Origin: Gammaproteobacteria bacterium
Lineage (GTDB): Bacteria; Pseudomonadota; Gammaproteobacteria; Chromatiales; Chromatiaceae
Length of the DNA: 64,000 bases
Reading direction: 5' to 3'
Assembly (NCBI GenBank): GCA_024275295.1
Contig: JAJRZI010000110.1
Coordinates: forward strand, 1 to 64,000
The notes under the pieces were generated by a model that was not told the DNA's origin, ran no database searches, and saw only the letters and a program-made list of their open reading frames with translations. Shown piece by piece: positions 9,647-20,240 of this stretch. The translations under genes and the position numbers were made by a program. Positions within the stretch are counted from its first letter, which is position 1. Each line of letters opens with the position of its first letter.

Positions 9647-11089
9647 ATGCCTGATTTTATAGATATAGCCCGTGGCGTATTGCTGGAACCGGCTGGCCTG
9701 CACGAGAGTGACCTGGAGCGCGTACTGGATCAACTGCTGAGTTATCGCATCGATATGGCAGACATCTATTTTCAGGCGGGCCGTATCGAATCCTGGGTGC
9801 TGGAGGATGGCATCATCAAAGAGGGTGCCTACAATATCGAGCAGGGAGCCGGTGTCCGCGCCATAAGTGGTGAAAAAACCGGCTTCGCCTATACCGATGA
9901 ACTACAGTTTCCGGCTTTGCTAGAGGCTGCAAAAACGGCCCGTGCCATTGCCTGTGCGGGTGAGCAGAAACGTATCCGGGTCTCCAAAACTCTTCCCACA
10001 GAGCGACTCTATCAACCCATCAATCCGCTAAGCAGTCTCACTGAACAAGAGAAGGTGGATCTGTTGCGACAGGTGGATGCCGAGGCGCGCCGCCAGGACC
10101 CCCGGGTCAAACAGGTCATTGTCAGCCTGGTAGCAGCGCATGATGTGGTGCTGGTGGCCAACACGGATGGCACCCTGAATGGGGATGTTCGTCCGCTGGT
10201 GCGACTCAGCGTCAGCGTTATTGCAGAGCAGGGTGAGCGTCGTGAACAGGGTTCCGGTGGTGGTGGTGCACGCGATGCCTTCAGTTACCTGGTTGATCAG
10301 GGGCGTGCGCTGGGCTTTGCCCGTGATGCCGTCAATCAGGCGCTTATCAATCTGGAGGCGGAAGCTGCCCCGGCGGGCACCATGACGGTGGTGCTCGGCC
10401 CTGGCTGGCCGGGTGTACTGCTGCATGAAGCCATTGGACATGGCCTGGAAGGTGATTTTAACCGTAAAGGCACATCTGCATTCTCCGGTCGTATTGGAGA
10501 GAAGGTGGCCGCATCGGGTTGCACCGTGGTGGATAATGGCACCCTTCCCGGGCGTCGCGGCTCGCTCAATATGGATGATGAGGGGATGCCGACCCAAAAT
10601 ACCGTATTGATTGAAGATGGCATCCTCAAAGGCTATATGCAGGACAGGATGAATGCCCGGCTGATGGGCGGCGTCTCTACCGGAAATGGTCGGCGCGAAT
10701 CCTATGCCCATCTGCCGATGCCGCGCATGACCAACACCTATATGCTGCCGGGCAAGTACGATCCGCAAGAGATTATCAGCTCGGTAGAGAAAGGGCTGTA
10801 TGCGGTGAATTTTGGTGGCGGCCAGGTGGATATCACCTCAGGCAAGTTTGTCTTTTCTGCCAGCGAGGCCTATCTGATCGAAAAGGGCAAGGTGACCCGG
10901 CCGGTAAAGGGGGCCACACTGATTGGTGATGGGCCAGCGGTTTTGACCCAGGTCAGCATGGTGGGCAGTGATCTTCAGCTCGATCAGGGTGTGGGTGTTT
11001 GCGGCAAGGAGGGGCAGAGTCTTCCGGTCGGTGTTGGCCAACCCACCCTGCGTATTGATGAGTTGACCGTTGGCGGCACCAACGCTTAA
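9647..11089 (+). CDS. tldD: Metalloprotease TldD
   Basis: TldD is the catalytic half of the TldD/TldE (PmbA) heterodimeric zinc protease, which acts on peptide substrates such as microcin B17 precursor and the CcdA antitoxin in enterobacteria. I chose the ATG at 9647 ([11 protein letters not shown]), which gives 480 residues, the usual length; an upstream in-frame ATG at 9602 adds an unusual leader. The metal site is HEAIGH (H260, E261, H264). The partner pmbA lies only 14 bases downstream, and yjgA, often found between or near them, is absent. Confidence 0.95.
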   Translation: MPDFIDIARGVLLEPAGLHESDLERVLDQLLSYRIDMADIYFQAGRIESWVLEDGIIKEGAYNIEQGAGVRAISGEKTGFAYTDELQFPALLEAAKTARAIACAGEQKRIRVSKTLPTERLYQPINPLSSLTEQEKVDLLRQVDAEARRQDPRVKQVIVSLVAAHDVVLVANTDGTLNGDVRPLVRLSVSVIAEQGERREQGSGGGGARDAFSYLVDQGRALGFARDAVNQALINLEAEAAPAGTMTVVLGPGWPGVLLHEAIGHGLEGDFNRKGTSAFSGRIGEKVAASGCTVVDNGTLPGRRGSLNMDDEGMPTQNTVLIEDGILKGYMQDRMNARLMGGVSTGNGRRESYAHLPMPRMTNTYMLPGKYDPQEIISSVEKGLYAVNFGGGQVDITSGKFVFSASEAYLIEKGKVTRPVKGATLIGDGPAVLTQVSMVGSDLQLDQGVGVCGKEGQSLPVGVGQPTLRIDELTVGGTNA

Positions 11090-11103
11090 ATCAGGAAAGA
11101 GAG

Positions 11104-12447
11104 ATGAGTAATCGTGAAGAGATGATTGAGCGTGAGTCCCGGCTGGAGCAACTGGTCTCTGATCTGCTGGCGGAAGCGAAAAAACAGGGTGCCAGTGCGG
11201 CGGAGGCAGGTGTCAGCAGTGATGCTGGACTCTCCCTCACAGTGCGCATGGGTGATGTCGAGACCATTGAGCATACGCGTGACAATGGTTTGGGTATCAC
11301 GGTCTATTTTGGTCAGAGCAAGGGGTCAGCCAGCACCTCTGACCTCAGCCCGCAGGCGGTGCGTGATAGCGTCAAAGCGGCCTGCAATATTGCCAAGTAC
11401 ACCACAGAGGATGCCTGTGCCGGACTGGCGGATGCGCAGCTGATGGCCAAAGAGCTGCCTGATCTTGATCTCTATCACCCCTGGGATATCGATGTGGATG
11501 CCGCTATTGAACTGGGTACACAGTGTGAAGATGCTGCGCGTGGCCTGGATAGCCGTATTGTTAATTCAGAAGGGGCATCACTGAACACCCATGCAGGGCT
11601 GCATATCTATGGCAACAGTCATGGCTTTGTTGGCGGCTATCCAACCAGCCGACACAGTCTGAGTTGTGCCGTAATCAGCCAGCAGGCTGAGGCGATGCAG
11701 CGTGATTACTGGTATACCGTTGGGTGCGCTGCAGCGGATCTTGAAGCTGCCGAGGCCGTAGGGCAAAAGGCCGCGCAACGTGCTTTAAGCCGGCTGGGTG
11801 CGCGCAAGATCAGTACGCGTGAGGCACCAGTCATTTTTCAATCCGATGTGGCCACTAGCCTGCTGCGTAGTTTTACTGGCGCCATTCGTGGCGCTGCACT
11901 CTATCGAAAATCATCCTTTCTGCTGGATCATCTGGATAAAAAAGTCTTCCCGGATTTTGTACGCATCCATGAAAATCCACGCCTGCTAAGAGGGCTGGGT
12001 AGTGCTGCCTTTGATGGTGAAGGCGTGGCAACAAAGGCCAAAGACTTGGTGAGTGATGGCATACTCAAAAGCTATATTTTGGGCAGCTATTCAGCACGTA
12101 AGCTCGGGATGCAAACCACCGGCAATGCAGGTGGTGTACGTAATCTGGCGATAGATCCAGGTGAGCTTGACCGGGATGCCTTGCTAAAGGAGATGGGTAC
12201 CGGGCTGCTGGTAACCGAGATGATGGGGCATGGTGTCAACATGGTTACGGGTGATTATTCGCGTGGAGCAAGTGGGTTTTGGGTTGAGCAGGGAGAGATC
12301 CAATATCCCGTTGAAGAGATCACCATTGCAGGCAATCTGAAACAGATATTTCAACAACTGTTGGCCGTGGGCAGTGATGAAGAGTGCCGTGGAAATATAC
12401 GAACAGGTTCCTGGCTGATTGAAAATATGACCATTGCAGGCAGCTGA
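11104..12447 (+). CDS. pmbA: Metalloprotease subunit PmbA (TldE)
   Basis: PmbA is the partner of TldD. The 447-residue product has the same fold but no HEXXXH motif, as expected for the non-catalytic subunit. Recognisable family blocks include 'RDNGLGITVYFGQSKGSASTSD' (split here over about residues 60-80) and the C-terminal 'GVNMVTGDYSRGASGFWVE'. AGGAAAGAG lies just before the ATG. The gene is co-transcribed with tldD. Confidence 0.95.
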   Translation: MSNREEMIERESRLEQLVSDLLAEAKKQGASAAEAGVSSDAGLSLTVRMGDVETIEHTRDNGLGITVYFGQSKGSASTSDLSPQAVRDSVKAACNIAKYTTEDACAGLADAQLMAKELPDLDLYHPWDIDVDAAIELGTQCEDAARGLDSRIVNSEGASLNTHAGLHIYGNSHGFVGGYPTSRHSLSCAVISQQAEAMQRDYWYTVGCAAADLEAAEAVGQKAAQRALSRLGARKISTREAPVIFQSDVATSLLRSFTGAIRGAALYRKSSFLLDHLDKKVFPDFVRIHENPRLLRGLGSAAFDGEGVATKAKDLVSDGILKSYILGSYSARKLGMQTTGNAGGVRNLAIDPGELDRDALLKEMGTGLLVTEMMGHGVNMVTGDYSRGASGFWVEQGEIQYPVEEITIAGNLKQIFQQLLAVGSDEECRGNIRTGSWLIENMTIAGS

Positions 12448-12643
12448 GCTGTTTGCATTTCAGCCGGGTGTGATATATCTTGAACCGCCTGCATGATCCT
12501 GGTTCTACCTGTCACGCCTCATATTTACCGTTTTCCAACAGGTGCATTTGAATCGAGTTTCATCATGCCTGCCATGATCCGTGGCGATGGTTCGTTCATT
12601 GGGGCGGGCTTATTTATCAACATACTACACAAGGTCAAAATCA

Positions 12644-12910
12644 TTGATTACCCTTTCAGTTCGTGGTCTCCCTAGATCGACTACAGAAGAGAGCCTGACG
12701 GCGCTCTTTACAGAATACGGCCCGGTTCGTTCTCTTAAAATGGCAAAAGACCTCTTTTCCGGTGATTGCAAGGGGTTTGCTATTATCGATATGGAAGGGC
12801 ATGAAGCCCGAGCCGCCATTGCAGCGCTCGATGGCAGTGAATTCAACGGCAGTCTGATTCGTGTCGGGCCAGACCGGCCAAAAAAGGGGCGTGGCGGCAA
12901 GCGCCGCTGA
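12644..12910 (+). CDS. RRM-type RNA-binding protein
   Basis: This is a single RNA-recognition-motif protein with RNP2 (LSVRGLP) near the N-terminus, RNP1 (KGFAIIDM) in the middle, and a basic tail (KKGRGGKRR). The TTG at 12644 has AAGG about ten bases upstream and gives 88 residues, the normal size for bacterial RRM proteins; an in-frame ATG at 12581 would add an unrelated 21-residue leader. Small RRM proteins of this type in bacteria and cyanobacteria bind RNA and are often cold-induced. The target is unknown. It ends at a terminator shared with the convergent adk. Confidence 0.8.
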   Translation: MITLSVRGLPRSTTEESLTALFTEYGPVRSLKMAKDLFSGDCKGFAIIDMEGHEARAAIAALDGSEFNGSLIRVGPDRPKKGRGGKRR

Positions 12911-12938
12911 TCTGATTACCTTGTCTCTCTTATGTAAA

Positions 12939-12970
12939 TAAAAAAGGGGGCGTTTCCGCCCCCTTTTTTT
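12939..12970. terminator. Bidirectional rho-independent terminator
   Basis: A perfect GC stem (GGGGGCG / CGCCCCC, loop TTTC) is flanked by A-tracts on the left and T-tracts on the right. It therefore works in both directions, ending the RRM gene on the plus strand and adk on the minus strand. Confidence 0.85.
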
Positions 12971-12973
12971 CTG

Positions 12974-14350
12974 TCAGCGCTTTTTACGCGCTGTTTTCTT
13001 CTTAGCCGCTTTTTTCTTAACGGCTCTCTTTTTTACAGCGGGCTTTTTCCCTACCGCTCTCCTCCTCCGCGCTCCTTCTGTTGTGGTGGCTCTCTTTTTA
13101 GCTGCCACCTTTTTCTTTGCGACTGCTTTCTTCTTTGCTGTCTTCTTTTTAGCCACCACCTTTTTCTTTGCGACTGCTTTCTTCTTTGCTGTCTTCTTTT
13201 TAGCCACCACCTTTTTCTTTGCGACTGCTTTCTTCTTTGCTGTCTTCTTTTTAGCTGCCACCTTTTTCTTTGCGACTGCTTTCTTCTTTGCTGTCTTCTT
13301 TTTAGCTGCCACCTTTTTCTTTGCGACTGCTTTCTTCTTTGCTGTCTTCTTTTTAGCTGCCACCTTTTTCTTTGCTGCTACTTTCTTCTTTGCTGTCTTC
13401 TTTTTAGCTGCCACCTTTTTCTTTGCTGCTACTTTCTTCTTGGCGGTCTTTTTTTTAGCCACCACCTTTTTCTTTGCTGCTACTTTCTTCTTGGCGGTCT
13501 TCTTTTTAGCTGCCACCTTTTTCTTTGTCGCTACTTTCTTCTTGGCCGTCTTCTTTTTAGCGACCACCTTTTTCTTTGCTGCTGCCTTCTTCTTAGCGAT
13601 TTTTTTCTTTGCAGGTTTCGTTTTTTCTACAGGTTGTTCTTCTTTGGGGGCTTCTGTTGCAGGTTCACTCCTCTCTTCTGCGATCTTGGGGGGCTCTTTT
13701 TTAGCCACCTCATCCAGGATTTTGCAGGCAGCGTTGAAAATATCATTAATGTCGCCGGTGCCTTGGATCTGTTCCAGTTTATTAACAACCTGATAGTACT
13801 CAATCAATGGGGCAGTTTGTTGCTTATAGACCTTTAGCCGATTGTCGATGGTGGTTTCATTATCATCACTGCGTTGGTGCAGTTTGCCACCACATTTGTC
13901 GCAGACGCCTTCGACCAGAGGTGGGTTAAAATACATGTTGTACATCTGGCCGCAGGATTCACAGGTGCGCCGACCTTCCAGCCGTTGCATGATGATGTCG
14001 GGGTCTACGTCGATGAGTAGTGAGATGTCTAATGGTTGGCCAAGTCTGTCGAGCAGCTCGTCCAGCGCTTCAGCCTGGGCGGTGTTGCGTGGAAAGCCAT
14101 CCAGAATATAGCCATTTTTTACATCAGGTTGATTGAGTCGATCCTGGATCATGCCCAGTACGATCTCATCAGAGACAAGGTGCCCTTCATCCATGGCTTG
14201 CTTGGCCTGGATGCCAAGAGGCGTTTGTGCTGCTACCGCTGCTCTTAGTAGATCCCCGGTTGAGAGTTGCGGGATACCATACCGTTGAACCAGTTTTTTT
14301 GCCTGAGTTCCTTTGCCGGAACCTGGCGCACCCAATAGTACAATTCTCAT
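12974..14350 (-). CDS. adk: Adenylate kinase with histone-H1-like Lys/Ala-repeat tail
   Basis: The first 220 or so residues are a complete adenylate kinase (ATP + AMP to 2 ADP, cytoplasm): P-loop GAPGSGKGTQA at about 7-17, the AMP-binding region, and a LID domain with CESC and CDKC pairs that suggests bound zinc, unlike the zinc-free enterobacterial enzyme. An acidic linker (EERSEPATEAPKEEQPVEK) follows. Then comes a tail of about 230 residues made almost only of Lys, Ala, Val and Thr, containing nine 17-residue repeats of the type TAKKKAVAKKKVAAKKK and ending in RRRR/KKR-rich sequence. The whole 458 residues are one uninterrupted frame. Tails of this kind occur in bacterial H1-like and AlgP-like DNA-binding proteins. 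The role of the tail here is unknown; it may bind DNA, RNA or polyphosphate. Confidence 0.93.
   Translation of the reverse strand: MRIVLLGAPGSGKGTQAKKLVQRYGIPQLSTGDLLRAAVAAQTPLGIQAKQAMDEGHLVSDEIVLGMIQDRLNQPDVKNGYILDGFPRNTAQAEALDELLDRLGQPLDISLLIDVDPDIIMQRLEGRRTCESCGQMYNMYFNPPLVEGVCDKCGGKLHQRSDDNETTIDNRLKVYKQQTAPLIEYYQVVNKLEQIQGTGDINDIFNAACKILDEVAKKEPPKIAEERSEPATEAPKEEQPVEKTKPAKKKIAKKKAAAKKKVVAKKKTAKKKVATKKKVAAKKKTAKKKVAAKKKVVAKKKTAKKKVAAKKKVAAKKKTAKKKVAAKKKVAAKKKTAKKKAVAKKKVAAKKKTAKKKAVAKKKVAAKKKTAKKKAVAKKKVVAKKKTAKKKAVAKKKVVAKKKTAKKKAVAKKKVAAKKRATTTEGARRRRAVGKKPAVKKRAVKKKAAKKKTARKKR
13091..13549 (-). repeat. Nine tandem 51-bp repeats inside adk
   Basis: Nine in-frame copies of a 51-base unit encode the 17-residue repeats of the adenylate kinase tail. 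Neighbouring copies differ at a few synonymous or Ala/Val positions, and more degenerate units continue on both sides. Such an array can change copy number by slippage without breaking the frame. It is coding sequence and has no spacers, so it is not a CRISPR array. Confidence 0.9.
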
Positions 14351-14619
14351 GGCTTTTATGCCCCTTAGATATTCTTGGTTATTCCCGGTTATAGCGAACT
14401 GCTGAGCTTGAACAATACTTACTTAACGAGTATTTAACAGCAGTCTGTTTATAGTGCGTAACCTACCCTCACTTATCACATGAAGTCAATGTGGTTTTTG
14501 ATGTTAATAGGGATAATTCCTTGGTAACAAACAACCATTAAGCTATTCTCTATCCAAACATCTGGGTTAAGAGCCACGCACCATAGTTATTAGAAATCAC
14601 CGAAATAAGGATCATGACA

Positions 14620-15873
14620 ATGAAGAATGCCTTTTATGCACAGTCTGGCGGGGTAACCGCTGTCATCAACGCCTCTGCCTGTGGTGTGATAGAGACCGCA
14701 CGCAGACATTCCGATAAAATCGGTAATGTCTATGCAGGTCGTAATGGCATCATAGGTGCGTTGACTGAAGATCTGATTGATACCTCTCAAGAGTCAGATG
14801 AGGCCATCGCTGCACTCTGCTCAACACCTTCCGGGGCCTTTGGCTCTTGTCGCTACAAACTAAAAAGCCTGGAAGAGAACCGGCGTGAGTATGAGCGTCT
14901 GATTGAGGTCTTTAAGGCGCATAATATTGGTTACTTTTTTTATAACGGCGGTGGTGACTCTGCCGATACCTGTCATAAGATTTCACAACTCTCTGAGAAG
15001 ATGGGCTTTCCAATCCAGGCGATCCATGTACCAAAGACAGTGGATAACGATCTGCCCATCACCGATAACTGCCCAGGTTTTGGATCGGTGGCAAAGTACA
15101 TTGCCATCTCAACACGTGAAGCGAGTTTTGATGTGGCCTCCATGTGCAAGACCTCGACCAAGGCCTTCGTGTTGGAGGTGATGGGGCGTCATGCCGGATG
15201 GATTGCAGCAGCGGGTGGTTTGGCGGCAGATGCGGATCATGATCTGCCGATACTCATCCTGTTTCCTGAAATTACCTTTGACCGGGCTGCCTTTATTGCC
15301 CAGGTAAAGGCAAAGATAGCGCAGTACGGTTACTGTTCGGTTGTGGTCTCAGAAGGTGTAAAGGGGCCGGATGGCAAGTTCCTGTCAGACCAGGGGCTGC
15401 GTGATGCTTTTGGCCATGCCCAGCTGGGCGGTGTGGCTCCGGTGGTGGCCAATATTATCCGTGAGGAGTTGGGCGTAAAATATCACTGGGCGGTAGCAGA
15501 CTACCTGCAACGTGCTGCACGCCATGTGGCATCAAAAACCGATGTTGAGCAGGCCTATGCCCTGGGCAAGGCAGCAGTGGAGTTGGCGCTGGAGGGCAAG
15601 AATGCCATTATGCCTGCCATCACCCGTACCTCTGATGAACCTTATGCCTGGGAGATTGGTGCTGCTGATCTGGCTGATGTGGCCAATGTTGAGAAGATGA
15701 TGCCGGAGAACTTTATCACCGAGGATGGTTTTGGCATCACCGATGAGTGCCGCCGTTACCTGTCGCCACTGGTCCAGGGTGAGGACTACCCAGAGTATGA
15801 AAATGGACTGCCCAAATATGTGACATTAAAGAATGCAGCGGTGCCGAAGAAGTTGGAGGCGTTTAAACTGTAA
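14620..15873 (+). CDS. pfp: Pyrophosphate-dependent 6-phosphofructokinase
   Basis: The enzyme interconverts fructose 6-phosphate + PPi and fructose 1,6-bisphosphate + Pi, reversibly, in the cytoplasm. The residues that separate PPi from ATP enzymes are of the PPi type: GGGDS in the donor-site loop and Lys in PKTVDND, where ATP enzymes have Gly. The length (about 417 residues) fits the long bacterial PPi group. The ATG at 14620 is 8 bases from AAGGA; the ATG at 14614 is only 2 bases from it. In sulfur-oxidising chemoautotrophs and methylotrophs, pfp beside hppA is linked to PPi-saving versions of the Calvin cycle; the same is inferred here from the neighbours hppA and ppa. Confidence 0.93.
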   Translation: MKNAFYAQSGGVTAVINASACGVIETARRHSDKIGNVYAGRNGIIGALTEDLIDTSQESDEAIAALCSTPSGAFGSCRYKLKSLEENRREYERLIEVFKAHNIGYFFYNGGGDSADTCHKISQLSEKMGFPIQAIHVPKTVDNDLPITDNCPGFGSVAKYIAISTREASFDVASMCKTSTKAFVLEVMGRHAGWIAAAGGLAADADHDLPILILFPEITFDRAAFIAQVKAKIAQYGYCSVVVSEGVKGPDGKFLSDQGLRDAFGHAQLGGVAPVVANIIREELGVKYHWAVADYLQRAARHVASKTDVEQAYALGKAAVELALEGKNAIMPAITRTSDEPYAWEIGAADLADVANVEKMMPENFITEDGFGITDECRRYLSPLVQGEDYPEYENGLPKYVTLKNAAVPKKLEAFKL

Positions 15874-15904
15874 ATGCGCTGTTATCCCCTGAATGAGGGA
15901 TGAT

Positions 15905-15937
15905 AAAAAAGGCTCCCTGATTCAGGGAGCCTTTTTT
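15905..15937. terminator. Bidirectional rho-independent terminator
   Basis: A long perfect inverted repeat (AAAAAAGGCTCCCTGA and its complement) has A-tracts on one side and T-tracts on the other. It lies between the convergent genes pfp and hppA and can end both transcripts. Confidence 0.9.
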
Positions 15938-15961
15938 GTTGCGTGGTTAAGTAGGGGTGAT

Positions 15962-17968
<2,007 letters not shown>

Positions 17969-18186
17969 GTGTTCCTCCAGGTTGATAACATCTATTTTCT
18001 TATTGACGCTTTTATACTTGGGCCTTGCTGGTCGTCAGGCATGAGATCTCTTTGCAAGATCAAAATGTGAATACTCTTGAGGATCTTATTGCTGTGATCC
18101 AGAAGAAACTAGATAGAGACGACGGCCTTATTTAGTACACTGTTTCCTCAATACAAGCAAGTTTTAGCCCCGAACCCCAGAAAATA

Positions 18187-18254
18187 TTGTCTTTTGAGGA
18201 GTGAATCCGTTATCTTACCGGCCCAGTATGAGGCCGGGCTTTCCGGCCTTTTTT
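18187..18254 (+). promoter_or_regulatory. Promoter and terminator-like hairpin before ppa
   Basis: A sigma-70-like promoter (TTGTCT, 17-base spacer, TTATCT at 18187-18215) lies upstream of ppa. Right after it, GGCCGG (18232-18237) can pair with CCGGCC (18243-18248) followed by six T, a terminator shape only 25 bases before the ppa start. The same GGCCGG could instead pair with an earlier CCGGCC (18218-18223), giving two exclusive hairpins as in attenuators. If transcription starts at about 18222, the earlier arm would be partly missing. The rest of 17969-18186, between hppA and this promoter, shows no gene. Confidence 0.45.
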
Positions 18255-18279
18255 ATTCCCCGAGGCGAGAAGAGACAAG

Positions 18280-18834
18280 ATGAACCTGGACAGAGTCAGT
18301 TACGGCAAAGATGCTCCGAATAAAATTAATGTAATTATCGAGATCCCATCCCATTCGGATCCGGTTAAATATGAGGTGGATAAAGAGACAGGCGCCATGT
18401 TTGTCGACCGCTTCATGGGTACAGCGATGCATTACCCCTGCAACTATGGCTATGTCCCTCACACGCTCTCTGAGGATGGTGATCCGGTTGATGTGCTGGT
18501 TGTAACCCCTATCCCGGTTTTGACTGGAACCGTTATCGAGTGTCGCCCCATTGGTATGCTGAATATGACGGATGAGTCTGGTGTTGATGCCAAGATCCTG
18601 GCTGTTCCCCTGGCTAAAGTCAGCCCACTGTATAAAGGTGTAAGGGAGGTTGAGGATCTACCTGGAGGTCAGGGTTTGCTGCACCAGATTTCCCACTTCT
18701 TTGAGCACTACAAGGATCTGGAAGAGGGTAAGTGGGTTAAGGTAGAGGGTTGGAGCAATGCTGAGGCTGCCAAGGCTGAGATTGTCAACAGCGTAGAGAA
18801 CTATCAGAATGCGCCTGAAAAGCCGAATTTCTGA
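18280..18834 (+). CDS. ppa: Inorganic pyrophosphatase (family I, soluble)
   Basis: This cytoplasmic enzyme hydrolyses PPi to two phosphates and drives biosynthesis forward. The 184-residue product has the family I metal-site block DGDPVDVLV and upstream '[16 protein letters not shown]', and is full length. Having ppa, hppA and pfp side by side means that the cell has three competing uses for PPi in one region: waste, ion pumping and phosphorylation. A hairpin just upstream may regulate it. MoaC follows on the same strand after 57 bases. Confidence 0.95.
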   Translation: MNLDRVSYGKDAPNKINVIIEIPSHSDPVKYEVDKETGAMFVDRFMGTAMHYPCNYGYVPHTLSEDGDPVDVLVVTPIPVLTGTVIECRPIGMLNMTDESGVDAKILAVPLAKVSPLYKGVREVEDLPGGQGLLHQISHFFEHYKDLEEGKWVKVEGWSNAEAAKAEIVNSVENYQNAPEKPNF

Positions 18835-18891
18835 TTAACGGTTATGAGTGGCGAGTGGCTAACCACTCGCAATGAGAAGCTGAATAAAGCC

Positions 18892-19371
18892 ATGAATGAT
18901 TTCACCCATTTTAATCAGGCCGGAGAGGCCCACATGGTCGATGTGGGCAGCAAGGATGTCACCTCGCGTGTTGCTGTTGCAGAGGGGCGCATACGTATGG
19001 AGCCTGAGACCCTGGCCCGGATTGAGCAGGGCAATCACAAAAAAGGTGATGTTCTGGGTATTGCCCGGGTTGCCGGGATTATGGCCAGCAAACGCACGGC
19101 GGATCTGGTGCCGCTCTGTCACCCTCTGGCGCTCACCCATGTTGAGATCGAGCTGACCCCGGAGACGGAAAATGCCGCTGTCCATTGCCGCACTGTAGTC
19201 GAAACCCGTGGGCAGACAGGGGTGGAGATGGAGGCGCTGTGTGCCACCCAGGTGGCACTGCTGACCATCTATGACATGTGCAAGGCGGTTGATCGTGGCA
19301 TGACCATTGAGCAGGTTCAACTGCTGGAAAAATCGGGCGGGAAGTCGGGTCATTGGACTCGCCCCGAATAA
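18892..19371 (+). CDS. moaC: Cyclic pyranopterin monophosphate synthase MoaC
   Basis: MoaC works with MoaA to turn GTP into cyclic pyranopterin monophosphate, the first intermediate of molybdenum cofactor synthesis, in the cytoplasm. Family motifs are clear: the N-terminal [18 protein letters not shown], 'LVPLCHPL' and '[11 protein letters not shown]' with '[10 protein letters not shown]' near the C-terminus. The ATG at 18892 gives 159 residues, the normal length; an in-frame ATG at 18844 adds 16 residues and cannot be excluded. No other moa genes are near. engB starts 16 bases after the stop. Confidence 0.93.
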   Translation: MNDFTHFNQAGEAHMVDVGSKDVTSRVAVAEGRIRMEPETLARIEQGNHKKGDVLGIARVAGIMASKRTADLVPLCHPLALTHVEIELTPETENAAVHCRTVVETRGQTGVEMEALCATQVALLTIYDMCKAVDRGMTIEQVQLLEKSGGKSGHWTRPE

Positions 19372-19386
19372 CAGCCAGTCCAAAAT

Positions 19387-19989
19387 ATGAATCCCTATTA
19401 CCACCGCGCCACATTCCTGATTAGTGCTGCACAGATCTCGCAAACCCCACCGGATGAGGGCTACGAGGTGGCCTTTGCAGGCCGCTCCAATGCGGGCAAA
19501 TCGAGTGCGATTAATACGCTGTGCCAGCAGAAATCGCTGGCGCGCACCAGTAAAACACCGGGCCGTACCCGTCTGCTGAACTTCTTTGAACTGGACGAGG
19601 AGCGACGGCTGGTTGATCTGCCGGGTTATGGCTATGCCAAGGTGGCGGAGTCGGTAAAAAATCAGTGGCAGCAATCACTGGCGCAATATATGGAGCAGCG
19701 ACAGTGCCTGAAGGGTTTGATTCTGCTGATGGATTGTCGCCACCCCATGCCTGATTTTGACCGGCAGATGCTGGATTGGAATGTGCATAATGGCTTCCCT
19801 ACGCATATTCTGCTGACCAAGTCGGATAAGCTGAAAAAAGGGCCGGCCAATAGTGCGCTGCTCAAGATGCGGCGAGAGATTGCCCATTATGGTGATACAG
19901 TGAGCGTTCAGCTCTTCTCTTAGCTGAAACGTCAGGGTATTGACGAGGTGCATCGCGTGCTGGATGGGTGGTTTGAATTGGCGCATTGA
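19387..19989 (+). pseudogene. engB: Ribosome biogenesis GTPase EngB (YsxC), C-terminus cut by an in-frame TAG
   Basis: EngB is an essential GTPase for large-subunit ribosome assembly. The GTPase core is intact: G1 GRSNAGKSS, switch region '[12 protein letters not shown]', G3 DLPGYG, G4 TKSDK. A TAG at 19921-19923 (codon 179 of 201) ends the frame in the segment VQLFS-*-LKRQG, where relatives have a second Ser (FSSLKKQG). The same frame then continues LKRQGIDEVHRVLDGWFEL to a TGA at 19987-19989. A TCG-to-TAG change explains it. The lost 22 residues form the last helix, so partial function is possible. The gene usually lies near polA, as here. Confidence 0.88.
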
Positions 19990-20079
19990 TTTCAACCTGA
20001 AATTCTCAGTTGAATTTGGTTTTACACGTTATCTACCATTCGCAGAAATAGTCGGAAACGGGGCTAAAGCCCCCTCCGC

Positions 20080-20116
20080 AAAAAAAATCCCGACGAAATT
20101 GGGGTATCGTCGGGAT
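20080..20116 (-). terminator. Rho-independent terminator of polA
   Basis: A perfect 10-base stem (ATCCCGACGA / TCGTCGGGAT, loop of 10) is followed on the minus strand by a run of T. It lies about 125 bases after the polA stop. The rest of 19990-20240 shows nothing else. Confidence 0.8.
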
Positions 20117-20240
20117 CAAATATACCCTGACTTGAGGAAGCAGGATAGGGGCCTATAAGGGAGGGGAGACCCCGCGTCGCATGACGCTTGTAAAGTAGGA
20201 CTGGGTGTTGCTGAATAAGTTCAAATCCCATTAAAAAATT

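Noticed and set aside
13091-13549. A CRISPR array
   Set aside because: The 51-base units are directly joined with no unique spacers, are in frame with adk, and no cas gene is near.
13083-13793. A Phe/Ala-rich plus-strand ORF of 236 codons opposite the adk tail
   Set aside because: It is the antisense of the Lys/Ala repeats (AAG/AAA read backwards as CTT/TTT) and has no ribosome site; adk on the minus strand is the real gene.
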